From Candidatus Neomicrothrix sp. UBA2517 (GTDB lineage: Bacteria > Actinomycetota > Acidimicrobiia > Acidimicrobiales > UBA8592), in the NCBI GenBank assembly GCA_002341185.1, contig DDNP01000026.1, positions 71,733 to 135,732 on the forward strand: 64,000 nt of DNA. The letters run 5' to 3'. Position numbers and translations under genes: made by a program. Each line of letters starts with the position of its first letter. Position 1 is the stretch's first letter. Of this stretch, positions 27,235 to 36,972 are shown piece after piece. The notes under the pieces were generated by a model that did not search any database, was not told the DNA's origin, and saw only the letters and a program-made list of their open reading frames with translations.

Positions 27235-29078
27235 TAGTCTGCCTCCTCGCTTGTTCTCGAAGTGCCTTCTGCAATAATTGATGCGTATAACTCGTTCCTC
27301 TCAAGTAGAGAACTGTGGGAACCTTCATCTGTAATTGCTCCATCTTGAAGTAGAACAACCCTGTCTGCTAAAGCGATTGTAGAGACACGCTGAGCGATGA
27401 GGATTGTAGTTGTATCTCTTAAACTGGATTTCAGTTCGTCATGTATCAATGACTCCACGCCTACGTCAATAGCGCTTGTTGCGTCATCAAGTATTAGAAT
27501 GTTTGGCTTCTCTAACAAGCTTCTTGCTAAAGCGATTCTTTGACGTTGACCTCCTGAAAGCGTGTAGCCACGTTCTCCGACGACAGTGGAAAAGCCATCC
27601 TCTAAATCTGAGATAAAATTATAGGCTTGCGCTTTCTTTGCGGCCTCATGTATTTCTGCATCCGATGCGTTGGGATTACCATACGAAATATTCTCGCCAA
27701 TGCTTGTAGAGAAGAGAAAAGGCTCATCGAATACAATACCTATCTTTTGACGCAAGGAGTTAAGTCGAATATTTCTAATATCATTGCCATCAATTGATAT
27801 AGAACCAGAGTCAACATCGTAGAAACGAGTGAGAAGGCGAGCAATTGTTGATTTTCCTGAACCAGTCATTCCAACGATTGCTACACTTTCACCTGCTTTA
27901 ATATGGAGATTTAAATATGAGATGATTTGGTTCTGCGGATTATTGTCGCCTCGTTCTGCTGGGTCTTTTGAGTTTTTGTATGAGAAGTTGACTCCTTTAA
28001 AGGTGATAGACCCTTTTATTCTGTTCAGTTCGACTGCTGATGGAAGATCAGAAATCTCTGGCTTCTCATCAAGTACTTCAAAAATTCTACTTGCGGAAGC
28101 GGATGCTCTTTGTGTTTGTAGAAGCAAAAATCCAAACATTCTAAATGGGGCTTGAAGCATTATGACGTAAGCATTGAATGCAAATAGCGCACCGATTGAA
28201 ACTTGTTCATCTATTGCTAATAGCCCCCCATACAAAAGCACTATTGCCATGCCTATTCTTGGCAGTGCTTCAATAATTGGGTTAAATTTCGCTCTTTCTT
28301 TGATTGTTTGAACATTAACCCATTCGATATGTCGAGCAGCTTTCTGAAGTAGGGTAACCTGCTGTTCTTCTGCAGCAAAAGATTTCACAACCCGCGTCCC
28401 ATTAATATTTTCATCGACGATTGTTGCCAATTCAGCTAAGCGAGCCTGACTAACCCAAGTTAGAGGAAATACAGAGTGTCTGAGTTTTTGGCCAAAGAAA
28501 TAGACACCCGGTAACGTACACAAGGAAACCAGCGTTAAAGGGACGTGGAGTGTCAGCATGAAGCAGAAAGCAAGAATAAAAGAAATTATGCTCATAGCTA
28601 TTAACGGGCCGAATGCAAGCAGGACCTGTATAGATCTGATGTCACTGTTTGCCCTAGAGATGATTTGGCCTGATTGGGTCCTGTCAAAGTAGGAGAAACT
28701 TAATTTTGTCAAATGGCTGTAAAGTAGGGCACGCAAATCTGTTTCAACTCCCCAAGCGACTTTGAATAGTGAAATTCGATACAAGGCTCCCGTTGCAAAT
28801 CGGCCTACACCTACAATAATAAGAATTATTGCCCACATCGTAAGGTCGCTAATTCTACTTCCGATAGCTGCATCAATAGCTTCTTTTGCGATAGCTGGAA
28901 CTGCAACGTTAAGTATCAGGGCTAATGCGCCGACACTTAAGCCAGTAATCAGGTATTTGCGATGCGAGCGAGCCACAGGTAGAAGTCGTTTGACCCACCC
29001 AAGGCCGGTATCAGGATTTATTGAGTTCTTAGGAGGCTGGTGGCTAAGAGACATTTTGTGCTTTTGTGATTCAATCAT
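27234..29078 (-). CDS. ABC exporter half-transporter, subunit with the degenerate ATP site
   Basis: 614 residues, membrane domain to about 350 and an ATPase domain after it. Walker A GMTGSGKST and signature LSGGQRQRIALARS are normal, but Walker B reads ILILDDATSAID with Asp in place of the catalytic Glu, and the H-loop reads LIAQRVSTI with Gln in place of His. These are the two marks of a non-hydrolysing site in heterodimeric exporters. The partner's motifs complement it. It is first in a three-gene run on the minus strand. Confidence 0.92.
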   Translation of the reverse strand: MIESQKHKMSLSHQPPKNSINPDTGLGWVKRLLPVARSHRKYLITGLSVGALALILNVAVPAIAKEAIDAAIGSRISDLTMWAIILIIVGVGRFATGALYRISLFKVAWGVETDLRALLYSHLTKLSFSYFDRTQSGQIISRANSDIRSIQVLLAFGPLIAMSIISFILAFCFMLTLHVPLTLVSLCTLPGVYFFGQKLRHSVFPLTWVSQARLAELATIVDENINGTRVVKSFAAEEQQVTLLQKAARHIEWVNVQTIKERAKFNPIIEALPRIGMAIVLLYGGLLAIDEQVSIGALFAFNAYVIMLQAPFRMFGFLLLQTQRASASASRIFEVLDEKPEISDLPSAVELNRIKGSITFKGVNFSYKNSKDPAERGDNNPQNQIISYLNLHIKAGESVAIVGMTGSGKSTIARLLTRFYDVDSGSISIDGNDIRNIRLNSLRQKIGIVFDEPFLFSTSIGENISYGNPNASDAEIHEAAKKAQAYNFISDLEDGFSTVVGERGYTLSGGQRQRIALARSLLEKPNILILDDATSAIDVGVESLIHDELKSSLRDTTTILIAQRVSTIALADRVVLLQDGAITDEGSHSSLLERNELYASIIAEGTSRTSEEAD

Positions 29079-29136
29079 TTTGAACGCTTAATTACTTACT
29101 TATTGGTACACGGTAGACCAAAAGCTTATTCACAAA

Positions 29137-30576
29137 GTGATCGTAGGGGTAATCATCTTGGGTGAATCAAGGTTGAGTATGGATATTTCGGTAAATAACC
29201 TTGAACGGGCTAACATGGAACTTTCCAAAGGAGTCCCTATAAATACTGAAGCAGGACTGGCTTTAATTGCTGCAATGGTGTTAGCGACAGCATTCTTTGT
29301 TGCTGCAGAATTTTCTTTAGTAGCCAGCAACAGAAAAAAAATTGAAGAAGAAGCCTCTGGCGGGTCACGGTCCGCCCAAACTGTTCTGGGTTTAATCAAA
29401 AATCTTTCTTATCATCTAACTGGTGCGCAACTGGGCATAACCGTGACTGCTGTAGTACTTGGATTCATTGCCGAGCCAACGATGGCTGAACTTATTGAAC
29501 AACCGTTGGTGGATTCATTCGGAAATAGGGTTGGTCAATCGTTATCTTTAATAATTGCTATAAGTTTAGTGACGTTTCTAACAATGGTTATCGGTGAATT
29601 GATACCTAAAAATATTGCAATAGCTAAGCCGACTGCAATGGCACGGCTACTTGCAAAACCCTTCAAAGTTTATAGCTTTCTCGCAAAGCCTTTGATTTAT
29701 GTTAGTGATGCAACAGCAAACAAGCTAACGAGATCATTTGGAGTCGAGCCCACAGAAGAGTTAGATCATACTCCAAGTATTGAGGACCTTGACCTAGCCA
29801 TAAGAGTTTCTGCTGAGGAAGGAACACTTGGTCAAAGAAAAGTAGATCTTCTATCTAAGTCAATGAAGTTTGCTCTAAAACAAGCAAACGATGTGATGAC
29901 TCCAAGAGTGGCTTTACACTCCTTAAAAGCAGAATCAACTATTGAGGACCTCATATCGCTTAGTCTAGAAACAGGCCATTCCCGTTTTCCTATAACGCTG
30001 GGCGACTTGGATAATGTTCTCGGTATCGCTCATGTAAAATCTGCTCTCTCCATTGCTCCTGAGAAACGGCCAACTGTAAAGGTTACTTCGGTGATGACTG
30101 ATGTCATTGCTGTTCCAGAGACCCGAGATTTGATTTCTGTTATGTCTGATATGAGGAAGTTGCGAAGGCCAGTAGCGATAGTGGTTGATGAGCATGGGGG
30201 CACTGAGGGGCTCGTGACCGTTGAGGATCTCCTCGAAGAAATAGTTGGCGAAATTGAAGATGAGTATGACGAAACTGAACGGCCACAACAAACAAACAAT
30301 AAAGGTGTTTTTGTATTAACTGGAACTCTTCGACTTGATGAGGTTGAAGAAATATGTGGGTTAAAGTTTGGGGAAAAACCTTATGAAACAATTGCAGGTT
30401 TTATCCTTGACAAGTTGCAAAGAATTCCTAGTGTTGGTGAAGTCTTTAGATACAAACATTGGAAAATTGAAGTTCTGGAAATGGAAAAATTTCGCATAGC
30501 GAGCATTCGTTTGTCTAGCCCCCCATTTCATTCTCTTGACGACAGTCAAAAGAGCAGTACTCAAGGGAAACTTTAA
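29137..30576 (+). CDS. CNNM/CorC (HlyC) family membrane protein with CBS pair, copy 1
   Basis: Up to 479 residues: a CNNM membrane domain (GLALIAAMVLATAFFVAAEF through VIGELIPKNIA), a CBS pair with MTPR and GHSRFPIT then VVDEHGGTEGLVTVEDLLEE, and a C-terminal CorC_HlyC domain. The family is linked to Mg2+/Co2+ export. The start is uncertain: GTG 29137, ATG 29179 and ATG 29215 are all possible, with the membrane domain beginning just after the last. TAATG overlap with the second copy. Confidence 0.9.
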   Translation: MIVGVIILGESRLSMDISVNNLERANMELSKGVPINTEAGLALIAAMVLATAFFVAAEFSLVASNRKKIEEEASGGSRSAQTVLGLIKNLSYHLTGAQLGITVTAVVLGFIAEPTMAELIEQPLVDSFGNRVGQSLSLIIAISLVTFLTMVIGELIPKNIAIAKPTAMARLLAKPFKVYSFLAKPLIYVSDATANKLTRSFGVEPTEELDHTPSIEDLDLAIRVSAEEGTLGQRKVDLLSKSMKFALKQANDVMTPRVALHSLKAESTIEDLISLSLETGHSRFPITLGDLDNVLGIAHVKSALSIAPEKRPTVKVTSVMTDVIAVPETRDLISVMSDMRKLRRPVAIVVDEHGGTEGLVTVEDLLEEIVGEIEDEYDETERPQQTNNKGVFVLTGTLRLDEVEEICGLKFGEKPYETIAGFILDKLQRIPSVGEVFRYKHWKIEVLEMEKFRIASIRLSSPPFHSLDDSQKSSTQGKL

Positions 30577-31625
30577 TGACCATCACACTGCTGGCAATCT
30601 TTATTACTATTTTGTTGATACTCCTTAATGGTGTATTTGTAGCTGTTGAGTTTGCAGTTGTGACCTCAAAACGGTCAAAGATGCAAAGACTGTCAGAATC
30701 CGGCGACAAGTCTGCACAAATAGGCATGGATCTTATGATGAATCTTCCTCTATCGATATCAGGAGCTCAATTAGGTATAACTATTACTTCATTGGGGCTA
30801 GGGCTCGTTGCAGAGCCAGCATTTGCAAAGATAATAGAAAATTTTATTGCCGATCCATTAGGCCTACCCCAAACTTTATCTCACGCTTTAGCCTTTGGTT
30901 TCGCTCTGTTCATTGTTGTTTTCATCCACATGGTCATAGGCGAAATGGTTCCTAAAAACCTCGCTTTGACTAATCCAGAAATTGTATTGTGTAAAGTAGC
31001 TCGACCCCATAGGGCATTCGTAATTCTTTTCCGACCAATAATCTGGTTTCTTAATAAAGTATCAAGCTTGCTTCTGAAACCTTTTGGAATCAAGCAAGTT
31101 GATGAGCTTGGAAATGCTTATACGGCAAAAGAGTTGCACAAATTGATAGGAGAGGTGAAGACAGGTGGTGATCTTGACCAAGGAGAGCATGACATTTTGG
31201 CTGGTGCGCTTCTTTTCCAGGACAAAACGATAAATTCTGTAATAGTTCCTTGGATCAACGTAATTAACGTATCAGAGGGAGATCTAATCGAAAATGTAAT
31301 ACAGACTGCAATCGAAAGCGGGCATAGTCGCCTTCCGGTGCTCCAAGGAAAAACTGTCCTGGGTTTTCTCCATGTCAAAGACCTTCTTCACTATGAAAAA
31401 GAAAGTAGCAATTTAAAGCTAACTTGTGAGATGACCCGAGAGATTCTGATCATCTCTCCCGATCAGACGCTAGATGATTTATTAAGAGAGATGCGTGAAA
31501 CCCAAATTCACTTTGCCTTAGTTGGGGGAAATCCGAACGAGTTTGTTGGAATAGCAACTCTTGAGGATGTTGTTGAAGCTATCGTCGGAGAAATAATCGA
31601 TGAATCCGATAAGGTCTCTTCTTAA
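30576..31625 (+). CDS. CNNM/CorC (HlyC) family membrane protein with CBS pair, copy 2
   Basis: 349 residues, translationally coupled to copy 1. Same order: membrane domain (GVFVAVEFAVVTSKR, VIGEMVPKNLALTNP), then a CBS pair (VPWINVINV, GHSRLPVLQGK, FVGIATLEDVVEAIVGEI). The C-terminal CorC_HlyC domain of copy 1 is missing, and the usual DE-HGGTEG element is shortened to VGGNPNEFVG. The pair probably forms a heteromer or two related transporters for divalent cations. Confidence 0.88.
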   Translation: MTITLLAIFITILLILLNGVFVAVEFAVVTSKRSKMQRLSESGDKSAQIGMDLMMNLPLSISGAQLGITITSLGLGLVAEPAFAKIIENFIADPLGLPQTLSHALAFGFALFIVVFIHMVIGEMVPKNLALTNPEIVLCKVARPHRAFVILFRPIIWFLNKVSSLLLKPFGIKQVDELGNAYTAKELHKLIGEVKTGGDLDQGEHDILAGALLFQDKTINSVIVPWINVINVSEGDLIENVIQTAIESGHSRLPVLQGKTVLGFLHVKDLLHYEKESSNLKLTCEMTREILIISPDQTLDDLLREMRETQIHFALVGGNPNEFVGIATLEDVVEAIVGEIIDESDKVSS

Positions 31626-31642
31626 TAGAAATGAAGCAATCC

Positions 31643-32410
31643 TCAAGCACCGATAGCGTGATACCCGCCATCCACATGAATCATGCTTCCAGTTGTCATT
31701 GGGAACCAATCAGAGAGAAATGCTACACAAGCACGAGCCACTGCTGAAGAATCTTTCACATCCCAACCCAAGGGAGCTTTACTGTCCCAGGCATCTTCAA
31801 ATTCTTTGAAACCAGGAATTGATTTTGCCGCCATTGTTCTTATGGGCCCAGCAGTAACTAAATTTACTCTGATGTTGTCGGGCCCAAGAGAACGAGCGAG
31901 ATACCGAGATGCTGATTCCAAAGCTGCTTTAGCGACACCCATCCAGTTATAAGCAGGCCATGCAAACCTCGCATCAAAGTCCAAAGCGACTATTGATCCT
32001 CCATTAGCCATAAGAGGAGCGGTGGCTTCAGCAACAGTTTTTAGAGAATAAGCAGAAATGTTAAAGCCAGGGGAGATATCTTCCCAGCTCGCAGCAAAGA
32101 AGTCTTCTCCTAACCCTACTTCTGGCATGAAACCGATGGCATGAAGCGCCCCATCAACTTGTGTCCATTTCTGTTTCAGTTGATCGTGGATTGCTGAAAC
32201 GTGTGAGGGGTCAGTGACGTCGAACTCTAGTACTTCGACTTCGCCGTTAAGTTTTCTGACAGTCCTCTCTGTAAGTCGCAATCCGCGGCCAGCACCAGTT
32301 ACAACAATGTTGGCGCCTTCTGAGAGAGCTAGTTGGGCTACGCCAAAGGCAAGACTCGTATCGGTAAGAACTCCTGTGATCAAAATGTTCTTATCCTGTA
32401 ATATTCCCAT
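31643..32410 (-). CDS. fabI: Enoyl-[acyl-carrier-protein] reductase, InhA-like FabI
   Basis: Last reductive step of fatty-acid elongation, NADH-dependent. 255 residues with ITGVLTDTSLAFGVA at the cofactor site, HAIGFMPE, and the Y-x6-K pair Y154/K161 in PAYNWMGVAKAALES. The phrase AGPIRTMAAKSIPGF matches the substrate loop. The sequence is nearer to mycobacterial InhA than to other SDRs. It uses a GGAG ribosome binding site and stands alone, not beside fabG as in mycobacteria. Confidence 0.94.
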   Translation of the reverse strand: MGILQDKNILITGVLTDTSLAFGVAQLALSEGANIVVTGAGRGLRLTERTVRKLNGEVEVLEFDVTDPSHVSAIHDQLKQKWTQVDGALHAIGFMPEVGLGEDFFAASWEDISPGFNISAYSLKTVAEATAPLMANGGSIVALDFDARFAWPAYNWMGVAKAALESASRYLARSLGPDNIRVNLVTAGPIRTMAAKSIPGFKEFEDAWDSKAPLGWDVKDSSAVARACVAFLSDWFPMTTGSMIHVDGGYHAIGA

Positions 32411-32531
32411 TTCTACTCCAATGCGTCGACTCCATTAAGAGATTACATGAGCAGGACAATTATTCAGGGTTACTAAAGTCATTCTCAGAAATAATTACAA
32501 GCAAATTTGTTGGATTGGAGGAGTTCTCCGA

Positions 32532-32537
32532 TATGTT
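32532..32537 (+). promoter_or_regulatory. -10-like box TATGTT of a leaderless start for npdG
   Basis: TATGTT lies six bases before ATG 32544, with TTGGAT (32510-32515) sixteen bases upstream as a modest -35. Confidence 0.5.
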
Positions 32538-32543
32538 CTAGTC

Positions 32544-33197
32544 ATGAAAATTGGTATTGTAGGAGGAACAGGTCCGGCAGGCAGGGGATTGGCCCTGCGT
32601 CTAGCTTCGATAGGGTATGAAGTAGAAATAGGGTCAAGGTCGTCAGGAAGAGCATCAGAAATAGTAGACGAGCTGATAGATATTTGGGGAGATAGGGGTT
32701 ACCAGCTCAAAGGAGTTAGTAATGAAGAGGCTGCGCTAGCAGAAATTGTTGTGCTAGCGACTCCATGGGATTCTTGTGCACCAACCGCAAAAGCACTTAA
32801 GAAGCAATTAACTGGAAAACTAGTTATATGCATGGCGAATGCCCTAGCGCGAGTAGGAAATGAATTCCACGCTCTATACCCACCTAGGGGTTCAATTGCA
32901 GCTGATGTTCAAGCCGCAATACCAACTTCCAGAGTGTCAATGGCTTTTCAGCACCTTCCAGCAAAGGAACTAGGAGAGATAGATACCCCGATGAAAGGCG
33001 ACGTTTTGGTTTGCGCTGATGAACAATCCGCAATAAACGAAACAATAGAAATCGTTGGGAAAATGAGTAATTTACGCGGACTTGACTGCGGGAGCCTTGC
33101 AAACGCTGCTCCTGTTGAAGCATTTACAGCGGTTCTTCTCCAACTCAATAAACTTTATAAAACTCGTTCATCCGTTAGTATCATTGGTCTAGAGTAG
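32544..33197 (+). CDS. npdG: F420H2:NADP+ oxidoreductase (NpdG/Fno type)
   Basis: Exchanges hydride between the deazaflavin F420 and NADP. 217 residues. An N-terminal Rossmann motif GIVGGTGPAGRGLALRLA is followed by the NADP-selecting GSRSSGRA, then VVLATPWDSC and a C-terminal VSMAFQHLPAKEL with SNLRGLDCGSLANA, all typical of the family. It implies the organism makes or uses F420. mshC follows on the same strand. Confidence 0.92.
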   Translation: MKIGIVGGTGPAGRGLALRLASIGYEVEIGSRSSGRASEIVDELIDIWGDRGYQLKGVSNEEAALAEIVVLATPWDSCAPTAKALKKQLTGKLVICMANALARVGNEFHALYPPRGSIAADVQAAIPTSRVSMAFQHLPAKELGEIDTPMKGDVLVCADEQSAINETIEIVGKMSNLRGLDCGSLANAAPVEAFTAVLLQLNKLYKTRSSVSIIGLE

Positions 33198-33262
33198 CCA
33201 TACACCTAGTTCAACTTGTTGTATTCTATAGAAGCTACTAAACCCAGATCACAGTGAAGTAA

Positions 33263-34384
33263 ATGCGAATTTTCAACACGGCAACAAACAGCATTGAGGA
33301 TTTCAAGCCAGGTCCCATAGTGACTATCTACACGTGCGGGATTACTCCTTACGACGCTACTCATATTGGGCATGCAGCTACTTACGTTACTTACGATGTC
33401 CTGCAGAGAAGATTAAGGGACATTGGGCATGAAACACGGTGTGTCAGAAATGTAACTGACGTCGATGATGACATTCTTCGTAAAGCTAGAGAACTTGGCA
33501 TTCACTATCTTGATTTAGCAGCGAAAGAAACTGACCGTTTCAACAACGATATGCGGGCTCTTGAAATGATTCCATGCTGGAGCGAGCCCAGAGCGACATC
33601 TGCAATTGCTGAAATCAGAAAATTCGTTTCCAAGCTTTTGGAAAACGGTGATGCTTACCATATTCAGGGTTACGTGTATTTTGATGTATCAAAATCGGAA
33701 GATTTCGGTGCTATGTGCGGCCTTGACCAATCTACAATGTTGCAATTCGCCGAGGAGAGAGGTGGCAACCCCCAAGACCCAAAGAAACGTAACCCATTAG
33801 ATTTTGTTTTGTGGCAACCATCACTTCCCGATGAGCCTGCATGGGAGAGCTTGTGGGGCCCCGGTAGGCCTGGATGGCATGTCGAATGCTCAGTACTCGC
33901 AATGAGAGAGCTCGAATCTGAAACAATAGATATCCATGGAGGAGGAGCTGATTTAATTTTCCCCCACCATGAATGTGAACGCGTCCAATCTGAGTCGCTA
34001 ACAGGTAAACCCTTTGTCCGGCTGTGGATGCATCAAGCAATGGTGGAAATGGATGGAGAAAAGATGTCTAAATCTTTAGGAAACCTTGTTTTTGTTTCGG
34101 AACTTAGGAAGAGATATGACCCCAGGGCAATAAGATTGGCTCTGATAAATCACCATTACAGAAAATCATGGGCATGGACCTCCAATTTGATGGATGAAGC
34201 TGACCTAAGATTGCAATCTTGGATAAACGCTGGATCAGGAGATTCAGGCCTAGAGCAAGTCCGAAATTGCCTGGACGATGATTTGGATACTCAAACGGCA
34301 GTCAAAGTGATTGATGAACATGCAATGGCTGGGGATGGTATTTCCGAAGCAGCGAAGTTATTAGGCGTGAACATAGGTGCATAA
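33263..34384 (+). CDS. mshC: Mycothiol cysteine ligase MshC
   Basis: Ligates cysteine to GlcN-Ins in mycothiol synthesis; a paralogue of cysteinyl-tRNA synthetase. 373 residues. It opens TCGITPYDATHIGHAATY, the MshC form of the motif, with HIGH at 34-37 and a zinc Cys at 25; the other ligands are C209 (WHVECS) and the HHECE group at 235-239. KMSKS is at 267-271. It lacks the C-terminal tRNA-binding part of CysS. Short for MshC (about 410), mainly at the C-terminus. CysS itself is the alternative, made less likely by the ATHIGHAATY opening. Confidence 0.88.
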   Translation: MRIFNTATNSIEDFKPGPIVTIYTCGITPYDATHIGHAATYVTYDVLQRRLRDIGHETRCVRNVTDVDDDILRKARELGIHYLDLAAKETDRFNNDMRALEMIPCWSEPRATSAIAEIRKFVSKLLENGDAYHIQGYVYFDVSKSEDFGAMCGLDQSTMLQFAEERGGNPQDPKKRNPLDFVLWQPSLPDEPAWESLWGPGRPGWHVECSVLAMRELESETIDIHGGGADLIFPHHECERVQSESLTGKPFVRLWMHQAMVEMDGEKMSKSLGNLVFVSELRKRYDPRAIRLALINHHYRKSWAWTSNLMDEADLRLQSWINAGSGDSGLEQVRNCLDDDLDTQTAVKVIDEHAMAGDGISEAAKLLGVNIGA

Positions 34385-34462
34385 TGCACTTAGAAACGAT
34401 CTTTTGCCAAAACTTAAATCAAAGAACTCGGGATATTCACAGAATTACCTTTCGCTGATCGG

Positions 34463-34468
34463 TAACAT
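34463..34468 (+). promoter_or_regulatory. -10-like box TAACAT of a leaderless start for thrS
   Basis: CGGTAACAT, six bases, ATG 34475. The same CGGTAACAT spacing recurs ahead of pdxS. Confidence 0.55.
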
Positions 34469-34474
34469 ACATTC

Positions 34475-36415
34475 ATGCCAGTTATAACGATCACTCTTCC
34501 TGACGGTTCCCAAAGGCAATTAGAGGAGGGTGCAACAGCAGCTGATTTAGCTCAAGATATCGGGAGAGGTCTTGCCAAATCTGCTCTAATAGCGGAGGTG
34601 AACGGAAAAGAAGTTGACCTTGTAACTCCTCTTGAGGATGGATCAGAGGTAAGCATAATTACCTCACAAATGGATCAGGGTTTAGAGACGATAAGGCACT
34701 CCACTGCGCACGTTTTAGCTCAAGCTGTTTTGGAACTTTATCCGGGCGCAACTTTTGCTATTGGGCCACCTATTGAAAATGGCTTTTACTATGATTTCGA
34801 TATCCCCGGAGGAGTAGCAATAAAGGAAGATGAACTGCAAAACATTGAACAAAAGATGCGTGAAATAACAAAGGCAGACCAATCCTTTGTTCGAGGTGAG
34901 ACAAGTGTTCAGCAGGCACTTGAAATGTTTTCTAACCAGCCATACAAGTGCGAAATAATTGAGGCCGCTGACCAATCAGAGATGAATGGTGAAGAAATAA
35001 TAAGCTATTATCAGAACGGAGATGGCTTTATAGATCTCTGTCGAGGACCTCACGTTCCATCAACTGGAAAAATAGCTCATTTCAAATTGATGAGCGTTGC
35101 TGGTGCGTATTGGAGAGGTGATGAAAAGAGACAAATGCTCCAACGGGTCTATGGAACTGCATGGGCCACAAAGTCAGAGCTTAATGAACACTTGCATCGC
35201 ATAGAGGAAGCAGCGAAACGAGATCATCGCAAACTAGCCAATGAACTAAACTTACTTAGTTTCCCATCGGAGTTAGGTGGAGGACTGGCTGTCTGGCACC
35301 CGAAAGGCTCAGCCATAAGAAAATTAATGGAAGATTACAGTCGGCAACGGCATGAAGATGGCGACTATAAATTTGTCTACACGCCCCACCTGGCGAATGC
35401 AGAGCTATTTAGGACCAGCGGTCATCTGGATTTCTACTCAGAAGGCATGTACCCACCGATGGAAATGGATAATGGAGAATATTATCCGAAACCAATGAAT
35501 TGCCCAATGCACTGTTTGATTTACCGGGCTGGAACAAAATCATACCGTGACCTTCCCTTACGACTCTTTGAACTAGGCACCGTGTACAGATATGAACGCG
35601 CAGGCACGCTCCATGGGCTAATGAGAATAAGAGGCTTCACTCAAGACGATGCACATATATTCACCACGGAAGAGGGTTTATCTGCTGAAATTTCGAATCT
35701 GCTGGCTTTCGTAATGTCAGTTCTGACAGCATTTGGATTCAACGATTTCTCTTTCAACCTTTCGACAAGAAATATTGAAAAATCTGTAGGTTCTGACGAG
35801 ATCTGGGACACAGCTACTGAGGCTCTCGTTGAGGCACTTGAAAGGGAAGGTTTGTCCTATCAAATTAAAGAAGGCGATGCAGCCTTTTATGGGCCTAAAA
35901 TTGATATTGATGTTTGTGACGCTATTGGGAGGTCTTGGCAACTCTCAACTATTCAGTTGGACTTTAATCTTCCAGATAGATTTAATCTGAGATATATTGA
36001 CTCCGCTGGGGAGCGTAAACGTCCAGTCATGATCCACAGAGCCTTAATGGGGTCAATAGAAAGGTTCTTCGGCGTTCTTATTGAACATTATGCAGGGGCT
36101 TTTCCTGTATGGCTTGCGCCACTACAAGTGTCAATATTGCCAGTTGCAGAAGAACACGAGACTTATGCAGAACAGGTAGAGAAAGTTCTTCGTACAGAAG
36201 GTTTTAGAGTTGATGTAGAGAGAGCAACTAATTCGCTCGGTAAGAGAATAAGGGATGTCAAATCACAAAAGATTCCTTATGTCCTAGTAGTAGGAGGTGA
36301 GGACATAGAGTCACAGACTGTTGGGGTGAACCCAAGAGGAGGAGAAGTCGAAAGAGGAGTTCCGCTTGATGATTTTATCCAAGCACTAAGCGATGAAGCA
36401 AAAAGCCAAATATGA
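34475..36415 (+). CDS. thrS: Threonyl-tRNA synthetase
   Basis: 646 residues with the full bacterial layout: N-terminal TGS domain (to about 65), an alanyl/threonyl editing domain (STAHVLAQAV, then DLCRGPHVPSTG), the class II catalytic core with zinc Cys in PMNCPMHCLIY and RYERAGTLHGLMRIRGF, and the anticodon-binding domain from about 540. It heads the run thrS-HIT-hypothetical-pgsA-acyltransferase-pimA. The HIT gene overlaps by ATGA. Confidence 0.97.
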   Translation: MPVITITLPDGSQRQLEEGATAADLAQDIGRGLAKSALIAEVNGKEVDLVTPLEDGSEVSIITSQMDQGLETIRHSTAHVLAQAVLELYPGATFAIGPPIENGFYYDFDIPGGVAIKEDELQNIEQKMREITKADQSFVRGETSVQQALEMFSNQPYKCEIIEAADQSEMNGEEIISYYQNGDGFIDLCRGPHVPSTGKIAHFKLMSVAGAYWRGDEKRQMLQRVYGTAWATKSELNEHLHRIEEAAKRDHRKLANELNLLSFPSELGGGLAVWHPKGSAIRKLMEDYSRQRHEDGDYKFVYTPHLANAELFRTSGHLDFYSEGMYPPMEMDNGEYYPKPMNCPMHCLIYRAGTKSYRDLPLRLFELGTVYRYERAGTLHGLMRIRGFTQDDAHIFTTEEGLSAEISNLLAFVMSVLTAFGFNDFSFNLSTRNIEKSVGSDEIWDTATEALVEALEREGLSYQIKEGDAAFYGPKIDIDVCDAIGRSWQLSTIQLDFNLPDRFNLRYIDSAGERKRPVMIHRALMGSIERFFGVLIEHYAGAFPVWLAPLQVSILPVAEEHETYAEQVEKVLRTEGFRVDVERATNSLGKRIRDVKSQKIPYVLVVGGEDIESQTVGVNPRGGEVERGVPLDDFIQALSDEAKSQI

Positions 36416-36948
36416 CAGAACCTGTAACATCTCGATTACGGGTACTATGGGCGGGCTGGAGAAAGTCGTATGTCTCAGGCGAAACCAGAAGTAAAGAACT
36501 TACAAAATCGCCTGATTCGAGTAGCGTTTTTGAAAATATTTTAGCAGATAAGGAGAACATCGAATCTAATTATGTACTCCATATAGGTAATCATTGTGCT
36601 GCGGTATTAAACAAATACCCTTACGTAAGCGGGCATATCTTGATTTTGCCAAAAAGGGCAGTTCCTGACCTCGCCAAATTAACTACTGAGGAAAGCACTG
36701 AGTTGTGGAGTATCATCAACGATTCCGTAAAAGCCATCACTGTTGCTTATGGGCCAGATGGAATGAACATCGGAATGAATATTGGGAGAGCGGCAGGGGC
36801 TAGTATCCCTGAACATCTGCACGTCCACTGTTTACCACGGTGGGAAGGAGATACAACCTTTCTAACTTCAGTTGCTGAAGCGAGAATGATACCTGAAACT
36901 CTTGATTCAAGTTTTAAAAGACTCAAACGAGCTTGGCCCATCCACTGA
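36412..36948 (+). CDS. HIT-family hydrolase/phosphorylase (Rv2613c-like, Ap4A-type)
   Basis: 178 residues. The histidine triad is H135-L-H137-V-H139 in EHLHVHCLPRW, preceded by GMNIGRAAGA and followed by EGDTTFLTSV, the pattern of the actinobacterial protein next to pgsA that has Ap4A phosphorylase activity in mycobacteria. ATGA overlap with thrS: coupling to a synthetase that itself makes diadenosine polyphosphates is suggestive, but the link is inferred. Confidence 0.9.
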   Translation: MTEPVTSRLRVLWAGWRKSYVSGETRSKELTKSPDSSSVFENILADKENIESNYVLHIGNHCAAVLNKYPYVSGHILILPKRAVPDLAKLTTEESTELWSIINDSVKAITVAYGPDGMNIGMNIGRAAGASIPEHLHVHCLPRWEGDTTFLTSVAEARMIPETLDSSFKRLKRAWPIH

Positions 36949-36972
36949 TTGCTACATCATCAAAACTGGAAT

